Assembly: GCF_014842925.1 (NCBI RefSeq)
Contig: NZ_JACYXJ010000007.1
Span: 124,001-188,000 of the forward strand
Direction of reading: 5' to 3'
DNA length: 64,000 bases
Source of the DNA: Roseibium polysiphoniae
Lineage (GTDB): Bacteria > Pseudomonadota > Alphaproteobacteria > Rhizobiales > Stappiaceae
A program made the translations under genes and the position numbers. Shown piece by piece: positions 26,641 through 37,538 of the stretch. Position 1 is the first letter of the stretch. The number at the start of each line of letters is the position of its first letter. Under the pieces are notes generated by a model, which had not been told where the DNA came from, did not search any database, and saw only the letters and a program-made list of their open reading frames with translations.

Positions 26641-27684
26641 TTGGCGCGAGTGTTCTTACAATTGGTTCGCCAACATCTCATCTGGCCCATCACACTGATT
26701 GCCGCATTCCCCGTTGCGACAGGCGCCATCCCATTGCCATCCGAAAAGCCTGCAACTGAGATTCTGGCCGTACCGGTCCCTACCCAAAAAGCGACACCAT
26801 CAAAAAACAACGTAAGTTCGCATAAGAAGCAGCAGTTGGTTCTGCGTGACGACGAGCCCGCGAAGCTCTACTTCGGGGCGATGACCGATTCAGCACCGTT
26901 GGCGGCACGTGCAATCGGGTCCTATGCGAAGGGTTGCCTTGCCGGCGGCGAAGCTCTGCCGACGGACGGTGCAAATTGGCAGGTCATGCGCCTGTCGCGG
27001 AACCGAAATTGGGGGCATCCGGAGCTGGTGCAATTCCTCAAGGACTTGTCAAACGACGCGCCGTCTCTCGGCTGGCGTGGGCTTCTGGTCGGAGATCTGG
27101 CGCAGCCACGCGGCGGTCCGATGCTTTCAGGCCATGCAAGTCACCAGATCGGCCTTGATGCAGACATTTGGCTGACCGAGATGCCTGATCGCCGTTTGAC
27201 GGCAAAAGAGCGGGAAGAGATCTCTGCGATCTCGATGCTGAAGGGTCCGCTTGACGTCAAAGATGCGGACCGCAGCGTCGATCCGAGAAAATGGACAGAT
27301 TCGCGTGCCCGACTGATCCGGCGAGCAGCTTCAGACAAGCGGGTCGCCCGAATTTTCGTTAGCCCGACCATCAAGAAGGCGCTCTGCGAGTTTGAAACCG
27401 GCAAGGACAGGTCCTGGCTGAGAACAGTGCGGCCCTGGTGGGGACACCACTATCACTTTCACGTGCGCCTCACCTGCCCGAAGGACAGCAGCGGATGCAA
27501 GAATCAGAACCCTCCACCTCCCGGCGATGGGTGCGGAAAAGAACTGACTTACTGGCTGTCCGATGAGCCATGGGTGCCAAAAAAGCCGGAGGATCCGAAC
27601 AAGAAGCCTAAGGTCGTCAAGAAGAGACCAATGGCACTCAGCGCACTGCCGAAAAGCTGCAAAACTGTGCTGGCTGCGCAGTAG
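26641..27684 (+). CDS. mepA: Penicillin-insensitive murein endopeptidase
   Basis: A 347-residue periplasmic LAS-family metallopeptidase that cuts D-Ala-DAP cross-links in peptidoglycan. A signal-peptide-like segment spans residues about 10-33. Zinc ligands are in SHQIGLDADIW and in WWGHHYHFHVRL. Conserved Cys residues occur in the mature part, consistent with the three disulfides of MepA. The start is a TTG at 26641, supported by AAGGGAT seven bases upstream. The C terminus is a Lys/Pro-rich tail (residues about 318-335). Confidence 0.9.
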   Translation: MARVFLQLVRQHLIWPITLIAAFPVATGAIPLPSEKPATEILAVPVPTQKATPSKNNVSSHKKQQLVLRDDEPAKLYFGAMTDSAPLAARAIGSYAKGCLAGGEALPTDGANWQVMRLSRNRNWGHPELVQFLKDLSNDAPSLGWRGLLVGDLAQPRGGPMLSGHASHQIGLDADIWLTEMPDRRLTAKEREEISAISMLKGPLDVKDADRSVDPRKWTDSRARLIRRAASDKRVARIFVSPTIKKALCEFETGKDRSWLRTVRPWWGHHYHFHVRLTCPKDSSGCKNQNPPPPGDGCGKELTYWLSDEPWVPKKPEDPNKKPKVVKKRPMALSALPKSCKTVLAAQ

Positions 27685-27699
27685 CTTTAACCGCTTTTC

Positions 27700-28218
27700 T
27701 TAGTCTTGCGGTGGCCGTACTCGGTCATCCAGGACGAGAGACATCAATACCAAATCAAGCCACTCACCAAATTTTACGCCGATCTGGGGAATGCGCCCCA
27801 CGGATTTAAAACCAAACTTTAAGTGTAGTGCAATGGAACCGGCATTCTCACCATCAACCGCTGCCAACATCACATGATATCCTTGGCCCCGAGCAACTTC
27901 GATCAACTTCTCAAGCAACAGACCGCCTGCGCCTTTGCCTCTTGCCTGAGGTAAAATGTAGATCGAATGCTCAACCGTTAGACGATACCCCTCCTTTGGT
28001 CGATACGGACCTAAAGAACCGAATCCGATCACATCACCCGCTTCATTCTCCACCACAAAAACAGGATAGCCCGCCTGTGTTCTCTCCTCAAACCAGGTCG
28101 TTCTATCCTCCAGCGTGTCCAACTTATCGGTCCAGATCGCCTTCAATGTCTTTACTGCGTTGTTGTGGATATCAAGAAGACCGGGAAGGTCTTCAGGAAC
28201 AGCATGTCGGAGAAGCAT
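27700..28218 (-). CDS. GNAT N-acetyltransferase, phosphinothricin acetyltransferase-like
   Basis: A 172-residue GNAT acyltransferase. The acetyl-CoA motif A is ILPQARGKGAGGLLLEKL near residue 90, and the motif B-like segment reads NAGSIALHLKFGFKSVG. The layout closely follows the Pat/Bar and YncA/MnaT group, which acetylate amino groups of small molecules such as methionine derivatives. True substrate unknown. It is divergent from the LysR gene, with an 81-base AT-rich gap that must hold both promoters. Confidence 0.85.
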   Translation of the reverse strand: MLLRHAVPEDLPGLLDIHNNAVKTLKAIWTDKLDTLEDRTTWFEERTQAGYPVFVVENEAGDVIGFGSLGPYRPKEGYRLTVEHSIYILPQARGKGAGGLLLEKLIEVARGQGYHVMLAAVDGENAGSIALHLKFGFKSVGRIPQIGVKFGEWLDLVLMSLVLDDRVRPPQD

Positions 28219-28299
28219 GAGTTACCCGTTTCAAATTAGTTTTATTCATCATAGTATATAAAATAACAAAAGAAATTATCTCTGACATTAGAAATACTA

Positions 28300-29214
28300 A
28301 TGGATATAGATCAGCTTCGCACCTTCGATCGCGTTGTTCGCGATGGCAGCTTCACCAAGGCCTCGGCACGACTAAATGTTACACAGGCAACCGTTTCTAT
28401 GCGCATGCAGGCGCTTGAAACCGCCTTGGGCGTCCAACTTTTCAAACGGGGCCGACAGATCCAATTGACGGATCAGGGAATTGGCTTCCTTCCTTACTGC
28501 AGACGCATGCTCGGCGTGCTTCAGGAGGCGCGTGAGACCTTACGACGAGCAGAACGAGGTCGACTTTCAGTTGGGTCTCTATCAACCATGATCATGCCCC
28601 TGATTAGCGAAGCTTTGCTCCGCTTTCAGCGGCGCAACCCTATCATTGACGTCGTGGTCCGGGAGGGCCGGCACAATCAAATCGCCACTATGCTTCATGA
28701 GCAAGAGGTCGAGCTGGCGATCATGTGTTGGCCAAACCTTGATCCGATTTTAACCAGTGCAGAGCCTTTACTGATCGTCCGCGAGGATGCCCCGCTTGTC
28801 GCTGCGCCGACGCTCGCGAGGAAACTTGGCTCATCGCCGTCAATGACAGAGATCCTGGAGAAGGCCCCGCGCTACCTTCACCTTGCCTGGTGGCAAATTG
28901 CCCCACCGACCGCGATGTCTTTTGCATTGAATGCTCCTGTCCAGGTCGAGCTTCCGACAAATCCGGGAAAAAGCCTCGTTGAAGCAGGAGAAGGGATTGG
29001 TTTCTTCGCGCGCTCCGCCGTTTCGTCATCGCTTGAGACTGGCCAGCTCGTGGAAATCAAACCACGGGACCTGGAACCGCTTCATCGTGATATCGCTCTC
29101 GTTGTGCGAAACATGGCGACTTTGGAGGAAACGCACATGAAAGAGTTCGCCAGCGAAGTTGCACGAGAATGCCGCACACTTGGCAAGATTTTGACGGACA
29201 ATTTGTCGGGCTAA
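28300..29214 (+). CDS. LysR-type transcriptional regulator
   Basis: A 304-residue regulator. The N-terminal winged HTH spans residues 1-60 (FTKASARLNVTQATVSMRMQ), followed by the linker helix and the periplasmic-binding-protein-like effector domain. It is divergently transcribed from the GNAT gene, so that gene is the natural candidate target. No clear T-N11-A motif could be singled out in the short AT-rich gap. The start has little ribosome-site signal. Confidence 0.9.
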   Translation: MDIDQLRTFDRVVRDGSFTKASARLNVTQATVSMRMQALETALGVQLFKRGRQIQLTDQGIGFLPYCRRMLGVLQEARETLRRAERGRLSVGSLSTMIMPLISEALLRFQRRNPIIDVVVREGRHNQIATMLHEQEVELAIMCWPNLDPILTSAEPLLIVREDAPLVAAPTLARKLGSSPSMTEILEKAPRYLHLAWWQIAPPTAMSFALNAPVQVELPTNPGKSLVEAGEGIGFFARSAVSSSLETGQLVEIKPRDLEPLHRDIALVVRNMATLEETHMKEFASEVARECRTLGKILTDNLSG

Positions 29215-29370
29215 TGGGAATGGCAGAGAGCTTCTGAAGAGATGACGGTGTGAAGCAGCTTCCAAGAAGCCACCCAACAACAACGCACGATCACCGAAAA
29301 TCCGCATATAGAGCCGAATTCCACCGCCAAATTCCTTTGCGATCCGGCTTCTCAGTGCTAAACGGTCGCC

Positions 29371-31176
29371 ATGACGACGAAGACACTTTCCAACATCCGC
29401 AATTTCTCCATCGTGGCTCATATCGACCACGGCAAGTCTACGCTTGCCGATCGTCTGATCCAGATGACAGGAACAATGACCGACCGCGAGATGACATCTC
29501 AGGTTCTCGATTCGATGGATATCGAACGCGAACGCGGCATCACGATCAAGGCGCAAACCGTGCGACTGATCTACAATGCCAAGGACGGACAGCAGTATGT
29601 TTTGAACCTGATCGACACACCAGGTCACGTCGACTTTGCCTATGAGGTTTCCCGATCCCTAGCAGCCTGCGAGGGCTCCCTGCTCGTGGTTGATGCCAGT
29701 CAGGGCGTTGAAGCCCAGACCCTCGCGAACGTCTACCAGGCAATTGAGAACGACCACGAAATCGTTACCGTGCTCAACAAGATCGACCTGCCGGCTGCTG
29801 AGCCTGACCGGATCAAGGAGCAGATCGAGGACGTCATCGGCATCGACGCGTCAGAAGCCTGCATGATTTCTGCCAAGACGGGCCTCGGCGTTGATGACGT
29901 GCTGGAAGCCATTGTTGCAAAGCTGCCGGCTCCTGAGGGCGATCCGGATGAGACACTCAAGGCGATGCTGGTCGATAGCTGGTATGACACCTATCTGGGT
30001 GTGATGGTCCTTGTCCGCATCATCGATGGATCCCTGAAAAAGGGCCAGAAGATCAAGATGATGGGCACGGGCGCTGCCTATGATATCGACCGCGTTGGTG
30101 TCATGACGCCCAAGTTCCTGCAGGTCGAGGAATTGAAGACGGGCGAGATCGGCGTCTTCACCGGCTCCATCAAGGAAGTGGCCGATACGCGCGTGGGTGA
30201 CACGATCACGCTCGACAAGAAGCCCTGTGCAGAAGCCCTGCCTGGCTTCAAACCGGCTCAGCCGGTGGTTTTCTGCGGTTTGTTCCCCGTGGACGCCAAC
30301 GACTTTGAAGATCTGCGCGCCGCCATGGGCAAGCTCCGCCTGAACGATGCAAGCTTCTCCTATGAGATGGAAACCTCTGCGGCACTCGGATTTGGCTTCC
30401 GCTGTGGCTTCCTCGGCCTGCTCCATCTGGAGATCGTGCAGGAGCGTCTCGAGCGGGAATTCAACCTTGATCTGATCGCGACGGCTCCCTCCGTTGTCTA
30501 TCAGATGACGTTGACAGACGAGACCGAAGTCGAGCTGCACAACCCGGCTGACATGCCCGATGTGGTGAAAATCAACGAGATCCGTGAACCTTGGATCCGC
30601 GCCACGATCATGACGCCGGATGACTATCTCGGTGGCATCCTGAAGCTCTGCCAGGAGCGCCGCGGGATCCAGGTCGACCTGAACTACGTCGGCAGCCGGG
30701 CGATGTTGACCTACGACCTCCCGCTCAATGAAGTGGTGTTCGACTTCTATGACCGCCTGAAGTCGATCTCCAAGGGCTACGCGTCGTTCGATTACATGAT
30801 CTCTGAATACCGGGAGGGCGATCTTGTCCGCATGTCGATCCTGGTCAACGAAGAACCAGTCGACGCCCTCTCCGTTCTTGTTCACCGCAGCCAGGCAGAG
30901 CGCCGTGGCCGTGCGATGGTGGAAAAGCTGAAGGAGCTGATTCCCCGTCACATGTTCAAGATTCCGATCCAGGCAGCGATCGGTGGCCGCGTGATTGCGC
31001 GTGAAACGCTGTCTGCTCTCCGCAAGGACGTGACCGCAAAGTGCTACGGTGGCGATGCCACCCGTAAACGCAAGCTGCTGGAAAAGCAGAAGGCCGGTAA
31101 AAAGAAGATGCGTCAATTCGGCAAGGTCGAAATTCCTCAGGAAGCCTTTATTCAGGCTCTGAAGATGGACGACTGA
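29371..31176 (+). CDS. lepA: Elongation factor 4 (LepA)
   Basis: A 601-residue translational GTPase, full length for the family. G1 is [11 protein letters not shown]2 region [11 protein letters not shown]3 DTPGHVDF and G4 NKIDLP. The C-terminal LepA domain ends with [18 protein letters not shown], the family hallmark that contacts the ribosome. It is monocistronic, with a 156-base leader and a hairpin after the stop. Confidence 0.97.
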   Translation: MTTKTLSNIRNFSIVAHIDHGKSTLADRLIQMTGTMTDREMTSQVLDSMDIERERGITIKAQTVRLIYNAKDGQQYVLNLIDTPGHVDFAYEVSRSLAACEGSLLVVDASQGVEAQTLANVYQAIENDHEIVTVLNKIDLPAAEPDRIKEQIEDVIGIDASEACMISAKTGLGVDDVLEAIVAKLPAPEGDPDETLKAMLVDSWYDTYLGVMVLVRIIDGSLKKGQKIKMMGTGAAYDIDRVGVMTPKFLQVEELKTGEIGVFTGSIKEVADTRVGDTITLDKKPCAEALPGFKPAQPVVFCGLFPVDANDFEDLRAAMGKLRLNDASFSYEMETSAALGFGFRCGFLGLLHLEIVQERLEREFNLDLIATAPSVVYQMTLTDETEVELHNPADMPDVVKINEIREPWIRATIMTPDDYLGGILKLCQERRGIQVDLNYVGSRAMLTYDLPLNEVVFDFYDRLKSISKGYASFDYMISEYREGDLVRMSILVNEEPVDALSVLVHRSQAERRGRAMVEKLKELIPRHMFKIPIQAAIGGRVIARETLSALRKDVTAKCYGGDATRKRKLLEKQKAGKKKMRQFGKVEIPQEAFIQALKMDD

Positions 31177-31221
31177 GCAGACTTCAGCGCCGCGCAGCGG
31201 CGTCGTCTTATTATTCATTCA

Positions 31222-31254
31222 ACACCGCCGGCTCTGCCGGCGTTGTCATTTTTA
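31222..31254 (+). terminator. Probable terminator after lepA
   Basis: An imperfect stem (ACACCGCCGGC-TCT-GCCGGCGTTGT, one mismatch) followed by CATTTTTA. It lies 45 bases after the lepA stop. Confidence 0.6.
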
Positions 31255-31268
31255 TAGAGAGTTGATCA

Positions 31269-31853
31269 ATGAGCCTGGAAACCGAACTGCGCTTGCGCGC
31301 CGGAAACGTCTGCGAGATTTGCGGAAATGCAGACGGGTTGTTGCCTGTGGATGTGGACGGTGGAACCGGCAATCAAATCGAACGGGCAGTTCTAGCCTGT
31401 GAAACCTGCACCAAACAAATCCGGAGAGAGAAGCCACTTGATCCAAAGCATTTGCTTTGCCTCAACGACAGCGCATGGAGCCAAGAGCCCGCCGTTCAGG
31501 TCACCGCCTGGCGGCTGCTAAACCAGCTGCCTGAAGAGACGTGGGCGAGAGACCTCTTGGATATGCTCTACCTGGATGACGAGACATTGGCCTGGGCAAA
31601 GGCCTGGGTGACGAAGTCAGCAGACGATGATGACGCCGCCATTGTCCATAAGGACACCCACGGGGCCGTGCTCAACAGCGGCGACACAGTGACCTTGATC
31701 AAGGATCTCAAGGTCAAAGGAGCAGGCTTTACCGCAAAGCGCGGCACTGCAGTGCGCAACATTTCACTTGTCCATGACAACGCAGAGCAAATTGAGGGGC
31801 GTGTCAACGACCAACGCATCGTGATCCTGACGGAATTCGTCAAGAAATCATGA
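31269..31853 (+). CDS. PhnA/YjdM domain protein
   Basis: A 194-residue protein. A zinc-ribbon-like N terminus carries CEICGNAD and CETCTKQI, 30 residues apart. The C terminus has the PhnA domain (NSGDTVTLIKDLKVKGAG and KRGTAVRNISLVHD). It is longer than E. coli YjdM (about 110 residues) because of a middle helical part. Despite the PhnA name, the family is not shown to act in phosphonate use here, and no phn genes are near. A 194-base gap follows before pheS. Confidence 0.85.
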   Translation: MSLETELRLRAGNVCEICGNADGLLPVDVDGGTGNQIERAVLACETCTKQIRREKPLDPKHLLCLNDSAWSQEPAVQVTAWRLLNQLPEETWARDLLDMLYLDDETLAWAKAWVTKSADDDDAAIVHKDTHGAVLNSGDTVTLIKDLKVKGAGFTAKRGTAVRNISLVHDNAEQIEGRVNDQRIVILTEFVKKS

Positions 31854-32047
31854 CCGGCGGTGATTGATGGCCGTCGCTAGAGTTTGACCAGGACCTTCTT
31901 AGTTCAGATACACCTGCTTAGCGGATGAAACTTCTGGACTTATTGTAAAGTGCCCCGTGGCATCGGCGGTCTTTTTTCGCTAAAAGAGCCGTCGACCTCA
32001 TTTTCGACCGAAGAGCGCGCAAGCGCTGTACGACACATCGAGCACCC

Positions 32048-33130
32048 ATGTCTGACTTGAACACCCTAGAAACCGAACTTCTGGCCGCCGTCGAAAGCGC
32101 CGCAAGCGAAGCTGAACTTGAAGAGATCCGTGTTTCGGCCCTCGGCAAGAAAGGCAAGATCTCCGAGCAGATGAAAACGCTCGGAAAGATGAGCCCTGAA
32201 GAGCGTCAGACCATGGGTCCTGCCCTGAACGGGCTCAAGGCGCGGGTTACCGAGGCCATCGCTACGCGCAAGACGGTTCTCGCGGAAGCGGCTCTCGAAG
32301 CCCGCCTCGCCAGCGAAAGCGTCGACGTTACCTTGCCACTGCGCCCAGGCCCGATTGAAAGCGGCCGTATTCACCCTGTCAGTCAGGTCACCGATGAGTT
32401 GACCGCAATCTTCGCCGACATGGGCTTTGCGATTGCCGAAGGACCGGATATCGAGACCGACGAGCTCAACTTCACTGCCCTGAATTTCCCTGAAGGGCAC
32501 CCGGCCCGCGAAATGCACGACACATTCTTCTTTAATGAGAAAGAAGATGGTGAGCGCCTGCTGCTTCGCACACACACGTCCCCGGTTCAGATCCGCACGA
32601 TGCGGAACCAGGAACCGCCGATCCGTGTCATTATCCCTGGCAGAACCTATCGCTGCGACAGTGACCAGACCCATACGCCGATGTTCCACCAGGTCGAAGG
32701 CCTGGTCATCGACAAGGCCAGCCACATCGGTCATCTCAAAGGAACCCTGGAGGAATTTCTCAAGGCGTTCTTCGAGGTCGACAATGTGACGCTCCGGTTC
32801 CGGCCCAGCTTCTTTCCTTTCACCGAGCCGTCCATGGAAGTGGACGTCCAGTGCGACCGCTCGGGCGGCGAGGTAAAGATCGGCGAAGGCAGCGACTGGA
32901 TGGAAATCTTGGGCTGCGGCATGGTTCATCCAAATGTCCTGCGCAACTGCGGCCTCGATCCGGACGTCTATCAGGGCTTTGCCTGGGGCATCGGCATCGA
33001 CCGTCTTGCCATGCTGAAGTACGGCATGCCGGACCTGCGTGCCTTCTTCGACGCCGATGTTCGCTGGATTCAGCACTACGGCTTTCGCCCGCTCGACCTG
33101 CCGACTCTTTTCGGCGGTCTTTCATCCTAG
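32048..33130 (+). CDS. pheS: Phenylalanyl-tRNA synthetase alpha subunit
   Basis: A 360-residue class II synthetase catalytic subunit, full length. The N-terminal coiled coil (residues 1-85) binds tRNA. The class II motif 2 region is [16 protein letters not shown] and motif 3 is [17 protein letters not shown]. Phe-binding residues include the [12 protein letters not shown] segment. It works as an alpha2-beta2 tetramer with PheT, whose gene lies 793 bases downstream with an unrelated gene between. I see no attenuator or leader peptide in the 194-base upstream gap. Confidence 0.97.
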   Translation: MSDLNTLETELLAAVESAASEAELEEIRVSALGKKGKISEQMKTLGKMSPEERQTMGPALNGLKARVTEAIATRKTVLAEAALEARLASESVDVTLPLRPGPIESGRIHPVSQVTDELTAIFADMGFAIAEGPDIETDELNFTALNFPEGHPAREMHDTFFFNEKEDGERLLLRTHTSPVQIRTMRNQEPPIRVIIPGRTYRCDSDQTHTPMFHQVEGLVIDKASHIGHLKGTLEEFLKAFFEVDNVTLRFRPSFFPFTEPSMEVDVQCDRSGGEVKIGEGSDWMEILGCGMVHPNVLRNCGLDPDVYQGFAWGIGIDRLAMLKYGMPDLRAFFDADVRWIQHYGFRPLDLPTLFGGLSS

Positions 33131-33177
33131 TCGGCGGATGCCGCTCACTCTCGAACCGTAGAGGCTCTGGATCAAAA

Positions 33178-33846
33178 ATGCCGATGATCAGCCGCCTGAT
33201 TGCTACCCTTCTTGCCGCAGCTTTCATTGGGCTCGCCGCAGTTCCGAATGTCTATGCGCAGACCAAGGAAAACACCGAGCGCGTCGCAAGCCCCAGTTCC
33301 TTTCTGGAAGCCTGCGCCGAGAAGATCGAGGCGCGTGGGCGGCTTCGGTTCTGCGGTGAATATTTTCGAGAGAAGCTCGGTCCTCAGGCCGACGCGCTGC
33401 TGTATCTAAGGGACCGCATCACCGGCCTGAGAGCATCACATGAAGAAGCCAGCGCCGAGAAGTATGAAAGCTTTCTGTCCGCCATCTACATCGTCGCCTT
33501 CCTGACCATCGTCTCCATTGTCCTGGTCGCGAGCGATCGCCGGATCAAGGGCACCGCCAAATGGGCGAGCCTGACTACTTCGGTCGCCCTTCTGATCGTC
33601 ATCGGCGTGATGGCGATTGGCTGGCTCGGCAAGTACCGCGCAGAATATGCCGCTCAAGTTGAGTTGGGCATTTTGCGCGACCGGATCGAAGCGGAGGCCG
33701 CCCAGGTCATTTCCACCGGCAAAGACATCACACCTGAGATGGTTATTGCCTGGTCGACCGAATTGTCCTCCATCGGCCGGCGCTTTGCCGAGAATTACAG
33801 TGATGCATCGCCGCTGCCAGAACTTGAGCGTTTTCACACGCAATAG
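33178..33846 (+). CDS. Unknown two-helix membrane protein between pheS and pheT
   Basis: A 222-residue protein I do not recognise. Residues 1-26 look like a signal peptide (ending NVYAQ). Two cysteines follow in CAEKIEARGRLRFCG. Two transmembrane helices are at about 100-121 and 133-152. The remaining 70 residues are helical and charged (ELGILRDRIEAEAAQV, then WSTELSSIGRRFAEN). The long reading frame extending back into pheS is a frame artefact; the ATG at 33178 is the sensible start. It sits inside the pheS-pheT operon, with 47 bases before it and 77 after. Confidence 0.7.
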   Translation: MPMISRLIATLLAAAFIGLAAVPNVYAQTKENTERVASPSSFLEACAEKIEARGRLRFCGEYFREKLGPQADALLYLRDRITGLRASHEEASAEKYESFLSAIYIVAFLTIVSIVLVASDRRIKGTAKWASLTTSVALLIVIGVMAIGWLGKYRAEYAAQVELGILRDRIEAEAAQVISTGKDITPEMVIAWSTELSSIGRRFAENYSDASPLPELERFHTQ

Positions 33847-33923
33847 AGATTGGCGCGCGACCTAGATCTTGAATTTTCCGGTGTCATGCACGTGGCACCG
33901 GCCCAAAACAAAAGAGCAGAACC

Positions 33924-36341
33924 ATGAAGTTCACCCTGTCCTGGTTGAAGGAACACCTTGAAACCGACGCGAGCCTCGAAGAAATCGTCGAGAAGCTCAC
34001 CATGATCGGGCTCGAGGTCGAGGAGGTCACGGATCGCGCGGCCAAGCTTTCTCATTTCAAGATTGCGAAAGTGCTCGACGCCGAACAGCATCCGAATGCC
34101 GACCGGTTGCGCGTCCTGAAGGTTGATACGGGCGAAGGTGAGCCGCTGCAGATTGTCTGCGGCGCTCCCAATGCAAGAACCGGTCTTGTTGGTGTTCTGG
34201 GCCGCCCAGGAGATTACGTTCCAGGTCTTGATGTAACCTTGTCCGTCGGCAAAATCCGTGATGTCGAGAGCTTCGGCATGATGTGTTCGGAGCGCGAACT
34301 TGAGCTCTCCGAAGAGCATGACGGCATCATTGACCTTCCCGAAGATGCACCGGTCGGCGTCAGCTATGCAGAATGGGCAGGCTTGAGCGACCCGATCATT
34401 GAGATCGGTCTGACACCGAACCGGCCAGATTGTACGGGCGTCTATGGCATTGCGCGCGATCTGGCGGCTGCCGGCGTTGGCCGACTTAAGGAACGAAGCC
34501 ATGATCAGGTCCGCGGCGCGTTCCCCTGCCCAACCGGCGTCAAACTCGACTTTGGCGAGACAAAGCCGCTGTGCAAGGCGTTCGGCCTGCGTTTGGTCAA
34601 AGGCATCAAAAACGGTCCTTCTCCAAAGTGGATGCAGGATCGGCTTCTGGCCATCGGCCTGCGCCCGATCAACACACTGGTCGACATCACGAACTACATG
34701 ACGTTCGACCAGGGACGCCCGCTGCATGTCTTTGATGCGGCCAAGGTAAAGGGCGACCTCGTTGTCCGCCGGGGCGCCAAGGGTGAGACCATCGAAGGGC
34801 TCAATGGCAAATCCTATGAGGTGGATGACAGCATTTGCGTCATCTCCGACGACAACGGTCTGGAAAGCATCGGCGGCATCCTGGGCGGGGAGATTTCCGG
34901 CTGCACGGAAGAAACCACCGACGTGCTGATCGAATCTGCTCTATGGGATGAAGACACGATCGCCGCGACAGGCCGTAAACTCGGCGTCAACACCGATGCT
35001 CGCTATCGCTTTGAGCGCGGCGTCGATCCGGACTACATGCTGCCCGGACTTGAAGCCGCGACCAAACTGGTGCTCGATCTGTGTGGCGGTGAGGCATCGG
35101 ACGTGGTCGTCTCTGGCAGAGTTCCGGACGACACAAACATCATCGAGTTTCCCCTTTCCGAGGTCAAACGTCTTTCCGGCATCGATGCCAGCGTCGCGGA
35201 AATCAACGTTGTGTTGAAGGCACTGGGTTTCTGGATTTCCGGTTCTGGCGCGACGATCAAGGTTGCAGCGCCCAACTGGCGTCCAGACATCGAGGGCAAG
35301 GCGGACCTCGTTGAGGAAGTGGTTCGGATCATCGGTCTCGACAGGGTTCCATCAACGCCGCTGCCTCGCACTGGAAACGTTGGAGCCAAGGTCCTGACGC
35401 CTGGACAAATTCGGCGCAGCAGGGCCCGCCGCTCGCTTGCCTCAAGAGGCTTGAACGAAGCTGTCACCTGGTCGTTCATCGCCAAGGTGGAAGCCGAGGC
35501 ATTCGGTGGTGGAAAGCCCGAGCTGACCCTCGCCAATCCGATTTCCTCGGACATGTCCGAAATGCGTCCCAGCCTGTTGCCGGGCCTTCTTACAGCTGCT
35601 CAAAGAAATGCCGATCGAGGCTTTCCGGACGTGGGACTGTTCGAAGTCGGACAGATCTTTGAAGGCGACGCACCAAATGACCAGAAGATGGTCGCCGCCG
35701 GAATCCGCCGAGGCACTGCAGTGCTTGAAGGTCAGGGGCGCCATTGGTCCGCGCCAACCCGGACAGTGAGCGTGTTTGATGCAAAGGCCGACGCCCTGGC
35801 TGCGCTCGCGGCGGCTGGAGCACCCGTCGACAAGTTGCAGGTCTATGTTGATGCACCGGATTACTTCCACCCCGGACGCTCCGGCGCGCTCAAGCTCGGA
35901 CCAAAAAACACCCTTGCCGTCTTTGGCGAAATTCATCCGCGCACGCTCGGTGTGCTGGACATCGAGGGCCCGCTTGTAGGTTTCGAAATCTACCTCGACA
36001 ATTTGCCCGTTCCGAAAGGCAAGGCAAGTCGGTCAAAGGGTGCGCTCAACGCCTCTGATCTCATGCCTGTCCGCCGTGACTTTGCATTTGTTGTTGGGCA
36101 GGAAGTGCCGGCTGAAACGCTTCTGAAGGCCGCGCGCGGCGCTGAGAAGACCCTGATTTCCGACGTGACGCTCTTCGACGTCTACGAAGGCAAGGGCATC
36201 CCGGAAGATCACAAGTCCCTCGCCATCGACGTCACGCTGCAGCCGAAGCAAAAGACGCTAACCGATGAAGAGATCGAGGCCATCGGCCAGAAGATCATTG
36301 CGTCAGTTCAAAAGGCCACGGGCGGCACCCTTCGGGGCTGA
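33924..36341 (+). CDS. pheT: Phenylalanyl-tRNA synthetase beta subunit
   Basis: An 805-residue subunit, normal length. The N-terminal tRNA-binding (EMAP-like) domain is about 40-150 ([20 protein letters not shown]). The B3/B4 editing region follows at about 200-400 ([20 protein letters not shown]). B5 is near 410-480, and the ferredoxin-fold anticodon-binding domain occupies the last 95 residues. AAAGAGCAGAACC precedes the start. A strong terminator follows. Confidence 0.97.
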   Translation: MKFTLSWLKEHLETDASLEEIVEKLTMIGLEVEEVTDRAAKLSHFKIAKVLDAEQHPNADRLRVLKVDTGEGEPLQIVCGAPNARTGLVGVLGRPGDYVPGLDVTLSVGKIRDVESFGMMCSERELELSEEHDGIIDLPEDAPVGVSYAEWAGLSDPIIEIGLTPNRPDCTGVYGIARDLAAAGVGRLKERSHDQVRGAFPCPTGVKLDFGETKPLCKAFGLRLVKGIKNGPSPKWMQDRLLAIGLRPINTLVDITNYMTFDQGRPLHVFDAAKVKGDLVVRRGAKGETIEGLNGKSYEVDDSICVISDDNGLESIGGILGGEISGCTEETTDVLIESALWDEDTIAATGRKLGVNTDARYRFERGVDPDYMLPGLEAATKLVLDLCGGEASDVVVSGRVPDDTNIIEFPLSEVKRLSGIDASVAEINVVLKALGFWISGSGATIKVAAPNWRPDIEGKADLVEEVVRIIGLDRVPSTPLPRTGNVGAKVLTPGQIRRSRARRSLASRGLNEAVTWSFIAKVEAEAFGGGKPELTLANPISSDMSEMRPSLLPGLLTAAQRNADRGFPDVGLFEVGQIFEGDAPNDQKMVAAGIRRGTAVLEGQGRHWSAPTRTVSVFDAKADALAALAAAGAPVDKLQVYVDAPDYFHPGRSGALKLGPKNTLAVFGEIHPRTLGVLDIEGPLVGFEIYLDNLPVPKGKASRSKGALNASDLMPVRRDFAFVVGQEVPAETLLKAARGAEKTLISDVTLFDVYEGKGIPEDHKSLAIDVTLQPKQKTLTDEEIEAIGQKIIASVQKATGGTLRG

Positions 36342-36366
36342 CCGTCGGCATTTACCAAGCAAAACC

Positions 36367-36399
36367 AAAGCGCTCTGGACAACCCAGAGCGCTTTTTTA
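36367..36399. terminator. Bidirectional terminator after pheT
   Basis: AAAGCGCTCTGG-ACAAC-CCAGAGCGCTTT with a T-run on the plus strand and TTTGGTTTT on the minus strand. It serves pheT and overlaps the stop region of the converging small secreted protein gene. Confidence 0.9.
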
Positions 36400-36732
36400 A
36401 TTGCGATAGTTACGCTGCTGACGACAACGCTTTCCAACGTCGCATTTCTGGTTGTCTTTCGTCGGTGCGAAAGCCGGTGCCGTTAGTGGTGTCCGCGAGT
36501 AGCAAAATCGCGCATCCGCGATGAACCGCTCGAAAGTGTTCGGCCCGGTGGTCATAACTACCTCACCGCGCTGTGTCACAAGGGCCTGAGCCTGAGCGCA
36601 TGTCATGGTGCGCGTATCGGGTCGCGCCTGCGCGTAGACCTCACTCGCCAATGGCAAAACACCCATGATTGCGACGACGACGGTCGATGATATCACCTTG
36701 ACCATTTGCAGAACTGATTTGCTGTCCCTCAT
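36397..36732 (-). CDS. Small secreted cysteine-containing protein
   Basis: A 111-residue protein with a signal peptide (residues about 1-35, ending YAQA). The mature part has TMTCAQAQALVTQRGEVVM, TGPNTFERFIADARFC, and a C-terminal CDVGKRCRQ. Four cysteines suggest two disulfides in the periplasm. I recall similar small proteins in alphaproteobacteria, with no assigned function. GAGAGGAAAG precedes the start. Confidence 0.75.
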   Translation of the reverse strand: MRDSKSVLQMVKVISSTVVVAIMGVLPLASEVYAQARPDTRTMTCAQAQALVTQRGEVVMTTGPNTFERFIADARFCYSRTPLTAPAFAPTKDNQKCDVGKRCRQQRNYRN

Positions 36733-36884
36733 GACACTTTCCTCTCAACAAGACACCCCCGCCATAGATGACCCGGGCTTTTTGAGGGGTCAATCTACGG
36801 CGCAGTGTTCGTTAGGCGCATTGATCTATTCCAGCGTGTCAAGAATCGCGTAACGTTGGGTTCTTCGGATTTGCGAGTCCAACA

Positions 36885-37538
36885 ATGCCCCTCACTGCTA
36901 ACGCCACAAGATTTGACCGCGACTACCTTGGCGATTGCTATCGTTCCTCGGAGGATGAACGCCGGGCTGCTCTAGAAGACATCGTGAGAGCGACGCCCGA
37001 CATCATGGCGATCCTAACCTCCATCAAGCGCCTCAGGTTGCCTGACGGATGGCTTGTTTCCGGCGGTGTCTACCAGACGGTCTGGAATGCCCTCACCGGA
37101 CGCCCGGCAGACCATGGCATCAAGGACTACGACATCATCTATTTCGATGGTACCGACTTGTCCTATGAGGGCGAGGACGCTGTGATCAACGCTGTCGAAA
37201 CGGATCTGCCTCTGCTCGCCGAGCGATTGGAAACCAAAAACCAGGCTCGGGTGCACCTTTGGTACGAGAAGAGGTTCGGAAGGCCCTATCCGCCTTTGAG
37301 TTGCTCCATGGAGTCTCTGACCTTTTATGCCGCCAAAACGCACGCAGTGGCGGTTCGGCTGAAAAATGATGGCCAGCTCGACATTCACGCGCCCTTTGGT
37401 CTGTCCAATATATTCGGCATGCGCTTGGCGCCCAACCACAGCTTCGACAACCGACAAACATATTTGGAGAAAGGCGCAAGGATGAAAGCACAGTGGCCCG
37501 AACTCGAGCTTGTGCCGTGGCGCGCCGAGGCCGACTAA
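36885..37538 (+). CDS. Nucleotidyltransferase-fold protein (NTP_transf_6/DUF925 type)
   Basis: A 217-residue protein. WLVSGGVYQTVWNAL is followed by IKDYDIIYFD, the G-G/S...D-x-D pattern of the pol-beta nucleotidyltransferase fold in the family formerly called DUF925. The HLWYEKRFGRPYPPL segment is also typical. Activity is unproven for the family. Its stop overlaps the converging pabB-pabC stop by four bases. Confidence 0.8.
   Translation: MPLTANATRFDRDYLGDCYRSSEDERRAALEDIVRATPDIMAILTSIKRLRLPDGWLVSGGVYQTVWNALTGRPADHGIKDYDIIYFDGTDLSYEGEDAVINAVETDLPLLAERLETKNQARVHLWYEKRFGRPYPPLSCSMESLTFYAAKTHAVAVRLKNDGQLDIHAPFGLSNIFGMRLAPNHSFDNRQTYLEKGARMKAQWPELELVPWRAEAD

Noticed and set aside
25532-27684. 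Patatin and MepA considered as part of a defence island.
   Set aside because: Neighbours are housekeeping-type genes and no cyclase, nuclease or sensor gene is present.
29851-31218. A 455-codon open frame on the minus strand.
   Set aside because: It is a mirror of lepA, produced by the GC-rich codon pattern.
32066-33076. A 336-codon open frame on the minus strand.
   Set aside because: It is antisense to pheS and lacks protein family features.
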